Assembly (NCBI RefSeq): GCF_003675325.1
Contig: NZ_CP033073.1
Location: forward strand, 5,270,001 to 5,334,000
Length of the DNA: 64,000 nucleotides
Source of the DNA: Streptomyces dangxiongensis
GTDB lineage: Bacteria; Actinomycetota; Actinomycetes; Streptomycetales; Streptomycetaceae
Reading direction: 5' to 3'
Positions within the stretch are counted from its first letter, which is position 1. Each line of letters starts with the position of its first letter. Position numbers and translations under genes: made by a program. The notes under the pieces are model-generated. The model was not told the DNA's origin. It did no database searches and was given only the letters and a program-made list of their open reading frames with translations. This document shows positions 17,803 through 25,663 of the stretch, one piece after another.

Positions 17803-18891
17803 CTACTCGTCCCGGTCCCCGTCCGCGGTGTCCCCCTTTGAGGGCGGCGGGCTGCGGAAGCCGTCGAAGCCCCGCCGGACCCTCCCGCCCAGGTCGCCCG
17901 CGCCGCCCGCGAGGTCCGTGACCAGCTTCATCAGCGGATCCTTGGAGTCCTTCACGTCACCGGCGTAGCTGGCCGCCGACTCACGGAAGGAAGCGCCGAC
18001 GGAGGTGTCGCCGTCCTCGTCGCGCCGCGGGTAGCGGCCGTCCATGATCCGCTGGTGGTCCCGGGACTCGGCCCACTTCTTCAGCTCGGCGGCCCGCACG
18101 GTGGTGAACGGGTGCGAACGGGGCAGCACGTTGAGGATCTTCAGCACGGAGTCCCGCAGATCGCCGCCCGAGTCGTACTCCTCGGCCTGTTCCAGGAACG
18201 CGTCCACGTTCATCTCGTGCAGATGGTTGCCGCCCGCGATCTTCATCAGACCCCGCATCGACGCCCGCACGTCCTGGCCCACCAGCAGGCCGGCCCGGTC
18301 CGCGGACAGTTCCGACTTCCGGAACCACTCCCGCAGCGCCGTGACGATCGCCATGATCGCCACGTTGCCCAGCGGGATCCAGGCGACCTTCAGCGCGAGG
18401 GACGTCAGGAACAGCAGGATCGTGCGGTACACCGAGTGCCCGGACAGCGCGTGTCCCACCTCGTGCCCGACGACCGCCCGCATCTCCTCCTCGTCGAGCA
18501 GCTCCACCAGCCCCGTGGAGACCACGATGACCGGCTCGTCCAGGCCGATGCACATCGCGCTCGGCTGCGGGTCCTGCGTGACGTACATCGGCGGGACCTT
18601 CTCCAGGTCCAGGATGTAACAGGCGTCCCGCAGCATGTCGTGCAGGTGCGCGAACTGCCGCTCGGAGACGCGCACCGAGTCGGACAGGAACAGCAGCCGC
18701 AGGCTCCGCTCCGGCAGCAGTCCGCTGAGCGCCTTGAACACGGCGTCGAACCCGGTCAGCTTGCGCAGCGCCACCAGGGCCGAACGGTCCGCCGGATGCT
18801 CGTACGCACGCGAGGAGATCCCCGGGAAGCGCCTGCGCTGCCTGCTGGGCACGCGCTCGGTCCCCGTGTGCTGGTGGCCGTCGTCGGACAT
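17803..18891 (-). CDS. M48 family membrane-associated zinc metalloprotease (HtpX/Ste24-like)
   Basis: A 362-residue protein. Start ATG 18891 is chosen because GGGGGAAG lies just upstream; in-frame alternatives further upstream have no site. It contains the zinc motif HEVGH (143-147) and the third ligand in SELSADRA (Glu 194), typical of M48. Two hydrophobic stretches (about 157-180) follow the zinc helix. The N-terminus is hydrophilic rather than a membrane anchor, and the C-terminus is a charged tail. Family members degrade damaged membrane proteins under stress. It is convergent with the gene at 16726 and divergent from a 54-residue membrane protein, whose start is about 105 bp away. Confidence 0.88.
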   Translation of the reverse strand: MSDDGHQHTGTERVPSRQRRRFPGISSRAYEHPADRSALVALRKLTGFDAVFKALSGLLPERSLRLLFLSDSVRVSERQFAHLHDMLRDACYILDLEKVPPMYVTQDPQPSAMCIGLDEPVIVVSTGLVELLDEEEMRAVVGHEVGHALSGHSVYRTILLFLTSLALKVAWIPLGNVAIMAIVTALREWFRKSELSADRAGLLVGQDVRASMRGLMKIAGGNHLHEMNVDAFLEQAEEYDSGGDLRDSVLKILNVLPRSHPFTTVRAAELKKWAESRDHQRIMDGRYPRRDEDGDTSVGASFRESAASYAGDVKDSKDPLMKLVTDLAGGAGDLGGRVRRGFDGFRSPPPSKGDTADGDRDE

Positions 18892-18997
18892 GTCTTCCCC
18901 CATGTGCGTGTGAGTGCCCACTGTGGTGCCCCCCGAGGCGGCCCCCAGCCTAGGCGGAGATACCGTGGACGGGCAGTACACCGAAGGAGTCCCGCCC

Positions 18998-19162
18998 ATG
19001 GAGCACCACCCCGCAGCCGCCCGGCTGACCGAGGCCGCCGTCGTCGCCGTCCAGCAGCACGGGACGGGAAACCTGCTCCGCGTCGTCCTGGTGGTGATGG
19101 TCCTCGGCTGCGCGCTGACCGCCTGGTTCCTGCTGCGCGGCTACAAGCGCAAGGACGACTGA
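18998..19162 (+). CDS. 54-residue single-span membrane protein
   Basis: Start ATG 18998 with GAAGGAG 8 nt upstream; the larger frame from 18914 has no site. The sequence begins MEHHPAAARLTEAAVV and has one membrane segment (about 27-47, LLRVVLVVMVLGCALTAWFL), ending in a basic RGYKRKDD tail. It shows the size and layout of small Streptomyces membrane proteins of unknown role. A TACCGT -10-like hexamer lies at 18961-18966. It is followed by another 54-residue membrane protein. Confidence 0.7.
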   Translation: MEHHPAAARLTEAAVVAVQQHGTGNLLRVVLVVMVLGCALTAWFLLRGYKRKDD

Positions 19163-19346
19163 CCACCGGCGAAAGTTCCCGCCGCCCCGCCCCGCCCCGC
19201 TCGGGCCGTCCCGGTGCCGTCCGTCGCGGGCGGGCCGCCGGTGCCCGGCCGTCCCAACGGCGGAGTCGGCGTGATCGGCGCGGGACCGCCCGCTTACGAT
19301 GAGCCGACGTCTTTATTCCGCCCACACGCGATAGGTCCTGCCGAAG

Positions 19347-19511
19347 ATGAGCTTCCACAGCGCCGCAGCCCAGTTGGTCACCCTCGCCGCCGAGGGCGAG
19401 GAGCACGGCGGAAACCACCCCAGCCTCAATCCGGCGCTCACCGGTGGCGGCGCCCTGGTCGTCCTGCTGCTCCTGCTGTGGATCACCACCCGCTTCAACC
19501 GCGACCGCTGA
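19347..19511 (+). CDS. 54-residue single-span membrane protein (short ORF)
   Basis: ATG 19347 to TGA 19511, 54 residues: [20 protein letters not shown]..., then a C-terminal membrane segment (about 33-47, [14 protein letters not shown]) ending RFNRDR. GAAG precedes the ATG closely. Codon bias fits coding sequence. It is next to another protein of exactly 54 residues with the same soluble-head, membrane-segment, basic-tail layout, so the two may be a partner pair. It ends 55 bp before nadD. Function unknown. Confidence 0.65.
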   Translation: MSFHSAAAQLVTLAAEGEEHGGNHPSLNPALTGGGALVVLLLLLWITTRFNRDR

Positions 19512-19566
19512 GCGGGGACCCGTCCCCGGCCGGACGCCGCAGGCCGGGCCGGTAGGGTCTGCACGC

Positions 19567-20253
19567 ATGGGAGAGCAGGACATGCCTACCGGTCCGGCGC
19601 ACGAGACGGCCGGCGACACGGTGAAACACCCCCAGCACGGACCGGGCAACGGCCCCTGCCACACGGGCAGGCGGCGCCTGGGCGTCATGGGCGGAACCTT
19701 CGACCCGATCCACCACGGGCACCTCGTGGCGGCCAGCGAGGTCGCCGCGCGGTTCCGGCTGGACGAGGTGGTGTTCGTCCCCACCGGCCAGCCGTGGCAG
19801 AAGTCCCACCGCGACGTCTCACCGGCCGAGGACCGCTACCTGATGACGGTCATCGCGACCGCCGAGAACCCCCAGTTCTCCGTCAGCCGCATCGACATCG
19901 ACCGCGGCGGCCCCACCTACACCGTGGACACCCTGCGGGACCTGCGCGCCCTCAACCCCGAAACCGACCTCTTCTTCATCACCGGCGCCGACGCCCTCGC
20001 CCAGTTGCTGACCTGGCGCGACTCCGAGGAGCTGTTCTCCCTCGCGCACTTCATCGGCGTCACCCGCCCCGGCCACCAACTGAGCAACCCGGGCCTGCCC
20101 GAGGGCGGCGTCTCGCTCGTCGAGGTGCCGGCGCTCGCCATCTCCTCCACGGACTGCCGCGGGAGGGTCGCCAAGGGGGACCCCATCTGGTACATGGTGC
20201 CGGACGGAGTGGTGCGCTACATCGACAAGCGCGAGCTGTACCGCGGCGAGTGA
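19567..20253 (+). CDS. nadD: Nicotinate-nucleotide adenylyltransferase
   Basis: A 228-residue enzyme with the nucleotidyltransferase signature [12 protein letters not shown] (42-53) and a C-terminal ISSTDCR motif corresponding to the ISSTxxR adenylate-binding loop. It makes NaAD from NaMN and ATP in NAD synthesis. An N-terminal extension of about 35 Gly/Pro/His-rich residues is dispensable-looking. Start ATG 19567 follows TAGGGT by 8 bases (near-leaderless); ATG 19582 with a purine-rich upstream is the alternative. The following LytR-type gene starts 16 bp downstream, so they are probably co-transcribed. Confidence 0.93.
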   Translation: MGEQDMPTGPAHETAGDTVKHPQHGPGNGPCHTGRRRLGVMGGTFDPIHHGHLVAASEVAARFRLDEVVFVPTGQPWQKSHRDVSPAEDRYLMTVIATAENPQFSVSRIDIDRGGPTYTVDTLRDLRALNPETDLFFITGADALAQLLTWRDSEELFSLAHFIGVTRPGHQLSNPGLPEGGVSLVEVPALAISSTDCRGRVAKGDPIWYMVPDGVVRYIDKRELYRGE

Positions 20254-20269
20254 GCCGAGAGGGGCACCG

Positions 20270-22024
20270 GTGAACGACCGATACGACGCGGGGGACGCAG
20301 CCTACGGCGCCGGCCCGTACGAACTCGTCGGCTACGACGAGTACGGCCGGCCCATGTACCGGCAGATCCCGGCACAGCAGGCCCCGCAGGCGGCCTACGA
20401 CCCGTACGCCCAGCAGCAGGGCTACGGCCACGATCCCCACGCCACCGGCCAGCAGCCGCCGGCGCCCGCCGACGACGCCGGCCACCAGCCGTCCGCGTAC
20501 GACTCCTACGACTCCTACGGCTCCTACGAGTCCTACGGCTCCCAGGCCCCCTACAACCCGCACGACCCCTACGACCCGTACGCCCCCGGCCCCCAGGCCG
20601 CCACGGGCTACGACCCCTACGGGCAGGCGGCGAGCAGCGGACAGCAGCCCCGGGCCGCCGAGCAGACCGCCTACATCCCGCAGCAGGCCGGTCCCGCCGA
20701 GGACACGCGGTCCGCGCGGGAGGACGAGCCGGCCCCCGGCGAACGGGACCCCGACGCCGACCGGTTCACCTTCCCCGAGGACCCGGACGGCGACCCCGAG
20801 GACGTCATCGACTGGCTGAAGTTCACGGAGAACCGCACCGAGCGCCGCGAGGAGGCCCGCCGCCGCGCCCGCGGCCGGATCATCGCCCTCCTCGTCGTCC
20901 TCGCCCTCGTCCTGACCGGCGGCGCCGGCTACCTCTGGTACGCCGGAGACCTGCCCGGCCTGTCCTCCTCCGGCGACAGGACCGGCAGCGGCACACCCGT
21001 CGCCGCCCAGAAACGCGACGTGATCGTCGTCCACCTGCACAACACCGGCAAGGGCGGCACCTCCACCGCGCTGCTGGTCGACAACACCACCACCAAGCAG
21101 GGCACCACCGTCCTGCTGCCCAACGCCCTCGCGGTGACCGGCGACGACGGCTCCACCACGACCCTCGCCAAGTCCGTCGACGGCGACGGCGCCTCCGGCA
21201 CCCGCGACCAGCTCGACACCGTCCTCGGCACCAGCATCCAGGGGAGCTGGCGCCTGGACACCCCCTACCTCCAGAACCTCGTCGAACTCGTCGGCAACAT
21301 CGAGATCGACACCGACACCGACGTGCCCGACCCGGACGCCGGCAAGAAGGGCACCGCCCCGCTCGTCCACCGGGGCCACCAGCAGACCCTCGGCGGCAAG
21401 GCGGCCGTGGCCTACGCCACCTACCGCGCGGCCGGCGAGTCCCAGAACGCCCAGTTGGAGCGGTTCGGCCAGGTCATGCAGGGCGTGCTGCGCAAGATGT
21501 CCTCCGACCCCTCCGCGGCCACCACCACGGTGCGGACCCTCGCCCAGATCCTGGACCCGCCGCTCACCGACAAGGACCTCGGCGCCTTCCTCGCCCGGCT
21601 GGCCGACCTCGCCAAGAGCGGCGCCTACCGGACCACCCTGCTGCCCGTGCGGACCGACGGCACCCTCAGCGCGCGGACCAGCGACAGCGTGGTGAAGGAC
21701 ATCCTCGGCGGCACCGCGAAGAGCCCCGGCGCGGGCTCCGCGGTCCGCGTCTCCGTGCAGAACGCCACCGGAGTGAAGGACGACACGGACAAGGCCCGCG
21801 TCGCGCTCCTGAACGGCGGCTTCACGTTCCTGGAGGGCGGCAGCGCCTCCGGTACCCAGGTCACCTCGAAGGTGGTCTACGCCGACGCCGCGCACCGGGC
21901 GGACGCCACCGAGGTCGCCAAGACCCTCGGGCTGCCCGCCGGCTCCGTGACCCGGGGCACCGTCTCCTCCGGCGCCGACGTCTCGGTGGTCCTCGGCGGC
22001 GACTACCGGCCCTCCGCCTCCTGA
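20270..22024 (+). CDS. LytR-CpsA-Psr-related membrane protein with LytR_C domain (divergent LCP)
   Basis: A 584-residue protein from GTG 20270. Residues 1-195 are disordered and Tyr/Gln/Pro/Asp-rich with YDSYxSY-like repeats. One membrane segment lies at about 202-222 (RIIALLVVLALVLTGGAGYL), followed by an extracytoplasmic LCP-like domain (about 240-430) and a LytR_C domain (about 485-580, VRVSVQNATG...LGLPAGSVTRG). LCP enzymes attach wall polymers to peptidoglycan. The middle domain here lacks the usual Gly-Asp-Arg and FxRxxRQQ arginine motifs. From memory, the syntenic S. coelicolor gene SCO2578 is linked to wall glycopolymer attachment. A very strong terminator follows. Confidence 0.82.
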   Translation: MNDRYDAGDAAYGAGPYELVGYDEYGRPMYRQIPAQQAPQAAYDPYAQQQGYGHDPHATGQQPPAPADDAGHQPSAYDSYDSYGSYESYGSQAPYNPHDPYDPYAPGPQAATGYDPYGQAASSGQQPRAAEQTAYIPQQAGPAEDTRSAREDEPAPGERDPDADRFTFPEDPDGDPEDVIDWLKFTENRTERREEARRRARGRIIALLVVLALVLTGGAGYLWYAGDLPGLSSSGDRTGSGTPVAAQKRDVIVVHLHNTGKGGTSTALLVDNTTTKQGTTVLLPNALAVTGDDGSTTTLAKSVDGDGASGTRDQLDTVLGTSIQGSWRLDTPYLQNLVELVGNIEIDTDTDVPDPDAGKKGTAPLVHRGHQQTLGGKAAVAYATYRAAGESQNAQLERFGQVMQGVLRKMSSDPSAATTTVRTLAQILDPPLTDKDLGAFLARLADLAKSGAYRTTLLPVRTDGTLSARTSDSVVKDILGGTAKSPGAGSAVRVSVQNATGVKDDTDKARVALLNGGFTFLEGGSASGTQVTSKVVYADAAHRADATEVAKTLGLPAGSVTRGTVSSGADVSVVLGGDYRPSAS

Positions 22025-22051
22025 CGGCGAGCCCCCGCCCGGCCCGCCCGG

Positions 22052-22095
22052 CCGGGGCACCCCGCGTGAGGCCGTCATCACGTGGGGTGCCCCGG
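22052..22095 (+). terminator. Terminator of the LytR-type gene
   Basis: 12 bp of perfect pairing CCGGGGCACCCC/GGGGTGCCCCGG (22052-22063, 22084-22095), extended inward to about 18 bp including one G-U pair, with an 8-nt loop. Confidence 0.88.
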
Positions 22096-22146
22096 GCGGT
22101 CCGTGAGACCCTTGAAGCCAGAAGTCCGCCGACCGAAAGCCGAGTA

Positions 22147-22593
22147 GTGACCGCCACCGACCGTTCTGTTCACCTCATCAACACCGCCGCCCAGGCGGCG
22201 GCCGACAAGCTCGCCCACGACGTCATCGCCTACGACGTCAGTGACGTGCTGTCGATCACGGACGCCTTCCTGCTGGCCTCCGCGCCGAACGACCGCCAGG
22301 TCAAGGCCATCGTCGACGAGATCGAGGAGCGCCTGTCCAAGGAGCTGGGCGCCAAGCCGGTCCGCCGCGAGGGCGACCGCGAGGCCCGCTGGGTGCTGCT
22401 CGACTACGTCGACATCGTCGTCCACGTCCAGCACAGCGAGGAGCGGGTCTTCTACGCCCTGGAGAGGCTGTGGAAGGACTGCCCCGAGCTGGAGCTGCCC
22501 GACGACGCCAGGGCCACCCGGGGCAAGGGCGAGGAGCACGCCCGCGAGCGGGCCGCCGAGGCCGACCAGGAACCGGGCGGGGACTGGTCGTGA
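22147..22593 (+). CDS. rsfS: Ribosome silencing factor RsfS
   Basis: A 148-residue RsfS/DUF143 protein: AAQAAADKLAHDVIAYDVSDV, then SDAFLLASAPNDRQVKAI-type core, EGDREARWVLLDYVDIVVHV and YALERLWKDCP. It binds L14 and blocks subunit joining under starvation. Start GTG 22147. The C-terminus carries a charged extension beyond the usual length. The next gene begins inside its stop (GTGA), so the two are translationally coupled. Confidence 0.94.
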   Translation: MTATDRSVHLINTAAQAAADKLAHDVIAYDVSDVLSITDAFLLASAPNDRQVKAIVDEIEERLSKELGAKPVRREGDREARWVLLDYVDIVVHVQHSEERVFYALERLWKDCPELELPDDARATRGKGEEHARERAAEADQEPGGDWS

Positions 22594-23258
22594 GCGCCAC
22601 CGGTGAGGTGACCGACCGCCCGAGCCGGGGCCGCCGCATCATCCTGTGGCGGCACGGCCAGACCTCCTGGAACGTGGAGCGCCGCTTCCAGGGCTCGACC
22701 GACGTGGAGCTGACCGAGACCGGCGTCGGCCAGGCCCGCCGCGCGGCCCGGCTGCTCGCCTCCCTGCGCCCCGACGCGATCATCTCCTCGGACCTGCGGC
22801 GGGCCGCGTACACGGCCGCCGAGCTGGCCGCCCTCACCGGCCTGGAGGTCACCCGCGAGGAGGGCCTGCGGGAGACCTACGCGGGCGTCTGGCAGGGGCT
22901 GACGCACCAGGAGATCATCGCCCGCCACGGCGAGGAGTACGCCGCCTGGAAGCGCGGCGAGGCGGTCCGCCGCGGTGGCGGTGAGCTGGAGACCGAGGTC
23001 GCCGACCGGGCCGCGCCCGTCGTACTGCGGCACGCCGAGAAGCTGCCCGAGGAGGGCACCCTCGTCGTCGTCAGCCACGGCGGCACCATCCGCACCACCA
23101 TCGGCCGCCTCCTCGGCCTGGAGTCCCCGCACTGGGAGAGCCTCGGCGGCCTCTCCAACTGCTGCTGGTCCGTGCTGGGCGAGGGCGCCCGCGGCTGGCG
23201 CCTGCTGGAGCACAACGCGGGCACCCTCCCGGAGCCCGTCCTCGGCGACGACGACTGA
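22590..23258 (+). CDS. Histidine phosphatase family protein (phosphoglycerate-mutase-like)
   Basis: A 222-residue protein starting at GTG 22590, which overlaps the rsfS stop by 4 bases. It contains LWRHGQTSWN (catalytic His about 23), the SSDLRRA motif, the Glu of REEGLRE and VSHGGT (second His about 164). It is a histidine-phosphatase fold; the substrate is unclear. Actinobacterial relatives include glucosyl-3-phosphoglycerate phosphatase and other sugar-phosphate phosphatases. It is coupled to rsfS. Confidence 0.9.
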   Translation: MSATGEVTDRPSRGRRIILWRHGQTSWNVERRFQGSTDVELTETGVGQARRAARLLASLRPDAIISSDLRRAAYTAAELAALTGLEVTREEGLRETYAGVWQGLTHQEIIARHGEEYAAWKRGEAVRRGGGELETEVADRAAPVVLRHAEKLPEEGTLVVVSHGGTIRTTIGRLLGLESPHWESLGGLSNCCWSVLGEGARGWRLLEHNAGTLPEPVLGDDD

Positions 23259-23284
23259 CCGTCCTGGGACCCCCGACCCCGGAT

Positions 23285-23314
23285 TTCACTTTCCGGCTGG
23301 TCACAGGCTAAAGT
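23285..23314 (+). promoter_or_regulatory. Promoter of the first tRNA-Ala gene
   Basis: TAAAGT (23309-23314) with TTCACT (23285-23290) 18 bp upstream, about 37 bp before the tRNA. A reasonable -10 and a weak -35. Confidence 0.45.
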
Positions 23315-23350
23315 TCTTCTTGTTCGCCCCGCCGAGCGGGAAGAACGCGA

Positions 23351-23423
23351 GGGGCTATAGCTCAGTTGGTAGAGCGCCTGCATGGCATGCAGGAGGTCAG
23401 GAGTTCAATTCTCCTTAGCTCCA
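23351..23423 (+). tRNA. tRNA-Ala(GGC), copy 1
   Basis: A 73-nt cloverleaf: acceptor GGGGCTA/TAGCTCC (one G-U), D-arm GCTC/GAGC, anticodon stem CCTGC/GCAGG with loop ATGGCAT (anticodon GGC, 34-36), T-arm AGGAG/CTCCT with TTCAATT. The discriminator is A. CCA is not encoded. It is identical to the copy at 25455. Confidence 0.97.
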
Positions 23424-23464
23424 CAGATCGACACTCTGTTGAGATGTCAAAGATCGGTGATGAG

Positions 23465-23491
23465 GATCCCGTCCCTCCAGGGGGCGGGATC
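23465..23491 (+). terminator. Terminator after tRNA-Ala copy 1
   Basis: An 11-bp stem with one G-U (23465-23475 with 23481-23491), 5-nt loop, followed by TTCTGCG. Confidence 0.75.
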
Positions 23492-23644
23492 TTCTGCGTC
23501 CGGCCCGACGCTTTGAGTCTTTGGGGGGTCCGCTGTCGTATAGCTCCGCGGAGGCGTTCTCCGTGCGCGTTCGCACGCCGGCCGCGACGGCGGCGGTGGG
23601 AGCCGTGTCCGCACTGGTACTGAGGCGTCGCTGACCGTATTGGT

Positions 23645-23671
23645 CCGGCCGTGGCAGAATCAAACGGCCGG
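23645..23671. repeat. CCGGCCG...CGGCCGG inverted repeat upstream of the zinc-ribbon genes
   Basis: 7-bp perfect arms (23645-23651, 23665-23671) with a 13-bp centre that includes CAGAAT. It lies about 35 bp before the first zinc-ribbon gene and could be an operator or a hairpin. Confidence 0.35.
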
Positions 23672-23703
23672 AAGGGGGCGCTGCCCGACGGGAGGGAGTA
23701 GCG

Positions 23704-23877
23704 ATGCCTGCGAGCATCCTCGAGGAGGTGGGCCACCTCCTCGGTGCCGCGTTGATACGCGACACGACCACCCGGCTGAGCTGCCCTTCCTGCGGTTCCG
23801 CGCACGTGGCGCAGGTCCTCGGTGACAACGGCGGGATCTCTTACGTGTGTACGGCCTGCGGCCACAGCTGGAGCTGA
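23704..23877 (+). CDS. 57-residue zinc-ribbon protein (short ORF)
   Basis: ATG 23704 after GGGAGGGAG, 57 residues. Two CxxC knuckles (C27/C30 in LSCPSC and C49/C52 in YVCTAC) form a classic zinc ribbon behind a short amphipathic N-terminal helix. Such ribbons bind nucleic acid or protein. The following gene, also a small CxxC...CxxC protein, starts 3 bp after this stop, so they form a tight pair. Function unknown. Confidence 0.7.
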   Translation: MPASILEEVGHLLGAALIRDTTTRLSCPSCGSAHVAQVLGDNGGISYVCTACGHSWS

Positions 23878-23880
23878 TCG

Positions 23881-24114
23881 ATGGGGGCACACAGGCGGAA
23901 GTGCGACTGGTGCGGGAGCGGGACACCGATCGTCCGGGACATGGAGCCGATCAATCCCGACTACCAGTACTGGTGCGAGGAATGCGCGCGGGCGCTGATC
24001 ATAAAAGGCGACCCGATCGAGACGTACCGGGAACTGGAGGGCGAGCCGATCTACGGCCGGCTCCTGGAGGAGCACTGCACGCTCAAGAGGTTCTACCAGT
24101 TCGTCACGGCGTGA
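23881..24114 (+). CDS. 77-residue double-CxxC zinc-binding protein
   Basis: ATG 23881, 77 residues: CDWC at 8-11 and WCEEC at 31-35, followed by an acidic helix (YRELEGEPIYGRLLEEH). It starts 3 bp after the previous zinc-ribbon gene, probably by coupled translation. The 3' end overlaps by 11 bp the end of the convergent GT87 gene. No specific family function recognised. Confidence 0.75.
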   Translation: MGAHRRKCDWCGSGTPIVRDMEPINPDYQYWCEECARALIIKGDPIETYRELEGEPIYGRLLEEHCTLKRFYQFVTA

Positions 24115-25372
24115 CGCGGACCGCACCGGACCCGGTCCTCGGCAACGGTGTCCGGGTCAGTGCGAGGAAGAGCGCACCGGCCGCTCCGTAGAGGGCCGAG
24201 AGCGCCAATTCGGCTCCTCCGAGGCGCAGTTCCGGGCGGCCGATGCCGTGGGGCACCCACCAGGGGGCGTACGAGCAGAAGACCAGCAGCGTGCCCAGGG
24301 CCGCCGCCCGGTGTCCGCGCGTCCACAGGAACAGCACCACGGGCACGCACCACACCCAGTGGTGGGTCCAGGACACCGGGCTGGCCAGCAGGGCGGTGAC
24401 CGCGCAGCCGCACACCGCCCGGGCCCGCTGACCCCGCAACTCCGCCCGCGCGGCCAGCGTGAGGCCCACGACGGCCGTCAGGGCCGCGCAGACCGCCCAG
24501 AGCGCCCCCGGGTCGGGTGTGTGCAGGAAGCGGGCCAGAACGCCGCGCAGGGCCTGGTTGGCGGTGTCCTCGGCGTGGCCGGCCCGGCCGGCCCGGAGCA
24601 CCGTGTCCGTCCAGAAGCGCCAGGAGTCGTACGGCAGGACGGCCGCCGCGAGCAGGGTCGCCCCGGCGAACGCGACGGCCGCCCCGCGCGCGTGCCGCAG
24701 CCACGGGCCCGCGTCGCCGCCCCGCAGGCGGGCCGTGACGCCCGTGGCGAGCAGGAACACGGGGAACAGCGCGGGCGTCAGCTTGACCGCCGCGGCCAGC
24801 CCCAGACCCAGCCCGCTCCAGCGGTCGTACCCGCCGGCGGGGCGGCGGGTCAGGTCCCAGAGCACCAGGACCGCCAGCAGCAGGTTGACCTGGCCGTAGC
24901 GCAGGGTCGTCCACACCGGCTCGCACCACACGGCCGGCGCCGCGACCCACCAGACGGTCTCCACGCGCGCGTGGCCGACCAGTTCCAGCGACAGCCGTAC
25001 GAACGCCAGCAGCAGCGCGAGGTTGCCGGCCGTCGCCAGCGCGCGCAGGACGGCCGTGTCCAGCAGGGGCAGCGGCGTGAACAGCAGGGCCGCGAAGGGC
25101 GGGTAGGTGGCCGGCAGGTGCGCGGCCGTCGCCCGCAGCGCGTACAGGTCGCCGCCGGAGCGCACGGCGGCGCCCTCGGCACGGTAGACCATCAGGTCGA
25201 TCATCGACACGCGCGCGGCCCGCTGCGCGGCCCATAACGCCGCGAACGACAGCAGGCACACCCCCGCGGCGACCGGTGTCCGGCGGCGGGCTGCGGAGAA
25301 CGCGTTCACGGGCACGAAGGCGGACAATACCGCGCTGACCGGGGCAGAGCGGGAACCGATTTGGTACCGCAC
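24104..25372 (-). CDS. GT87/DUF2029 polyprenol-phosphate mannosyltransferase-like membrane protein
   Basis: About 420 residues with 10 or more hydrophobic segments. The first loop has DLMVYRAEG followed by GGDLY, matching the conserved aspartate-containing loop of GT87 alpha-mannosyltransferases such as PimE relatives. Such enzymes use polyprenyl-phosphate-mannose on the outer membrane face to build glycolipids or glycopolymers. The start is uncertain: GTG 25372 is listed, while GTG 25315, 8 nt after a TATTGT hexamer, is an equally good near-leaderless choice. A longer reading to 25441 would almost reach the second tRNA. Acceptor unknown. Confidence 0.8.
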   Translation of the reverse strand: MRYQIGSRSAPVSAVLSAFVPVNAFSAARRRTPVAAGVCLLSFAALWAAQRAARVSMIDLMVYRAEGAAVRSGGDLYALRATAAHLPATYPPFAALLFTPLPLLDTAVLRALATAGNLALLLAFVRLSLELVGHARVETVWWVAAPAVWCEPVWTTLRYGQVNLLLAVLVLWDLTRRPAGGYDRWSGLGLGLAAAVKLTPALFPVFLLATGVTARLRGGDAGPWLRHARGAAVAFAGATLLAAAVLPYDSWRFWTDTVLRAGRAGHAEDTANQALRGVLARFLHTPDPGALWAVCAALTAVVGLTLAARAELRGQRARAVCGCAVTALLASPVSWTHHWVWCVPVVLFLWTRGHRAAALGTLLVFCSYAPWWVPHGIGRPELRLGGAELALSALYGAAGALFLALTRTPLPRTGSGAVRVTP

Positions 25373-25454
25373 CCCAGGGACCGTGTAATGTTGGCGTCGC
25401 CGCCGGGGAAACCGGGCGGAACGCACCACACGCGGTTCCATCGCGTGGCGGGAC

Positions 25455-25527
25455 GGGGCTATAGCTCAGTTGGTAGAGCGCCTGCATGGCATGCAGGAGG
25501 TCAGGAGTTCAATTCTCCTTAGCTCCA
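25455..25527 (+). tRNA. tRNA-Ala(GGC), copy 2
   Basis: Base-for-base identical to the tRNA at 23351-23423, including the GGC anticodon; CCA not encoded. Only the tRNA itself is duplicated; flanks differ. Confidence 0.97.
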
Positions 25528-25534
25528 CAGAAGT

Positions 25535-25569
25535 CGAAGGCGGATCATCCCACGGATGGTCCGTCTTCG
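25535..25569 (+). terminator. Terminator after tRNA-Ala copy 2
   Basis: A 16-bp stem with two G-U pairs (25535-25550 with 25554-25569) and a 3-nt loop. Strong. Confidence 0.8.
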
Positions 25570-25663
25570 GCGTGTTGCCCCCTGTGCCGCGCATCACGCC
25601 CGCAGGACGCGCGAACGGCGACGGCGGGCCACCCGGACCGGGCGGCCCGCCGTCGCCGTGTGC

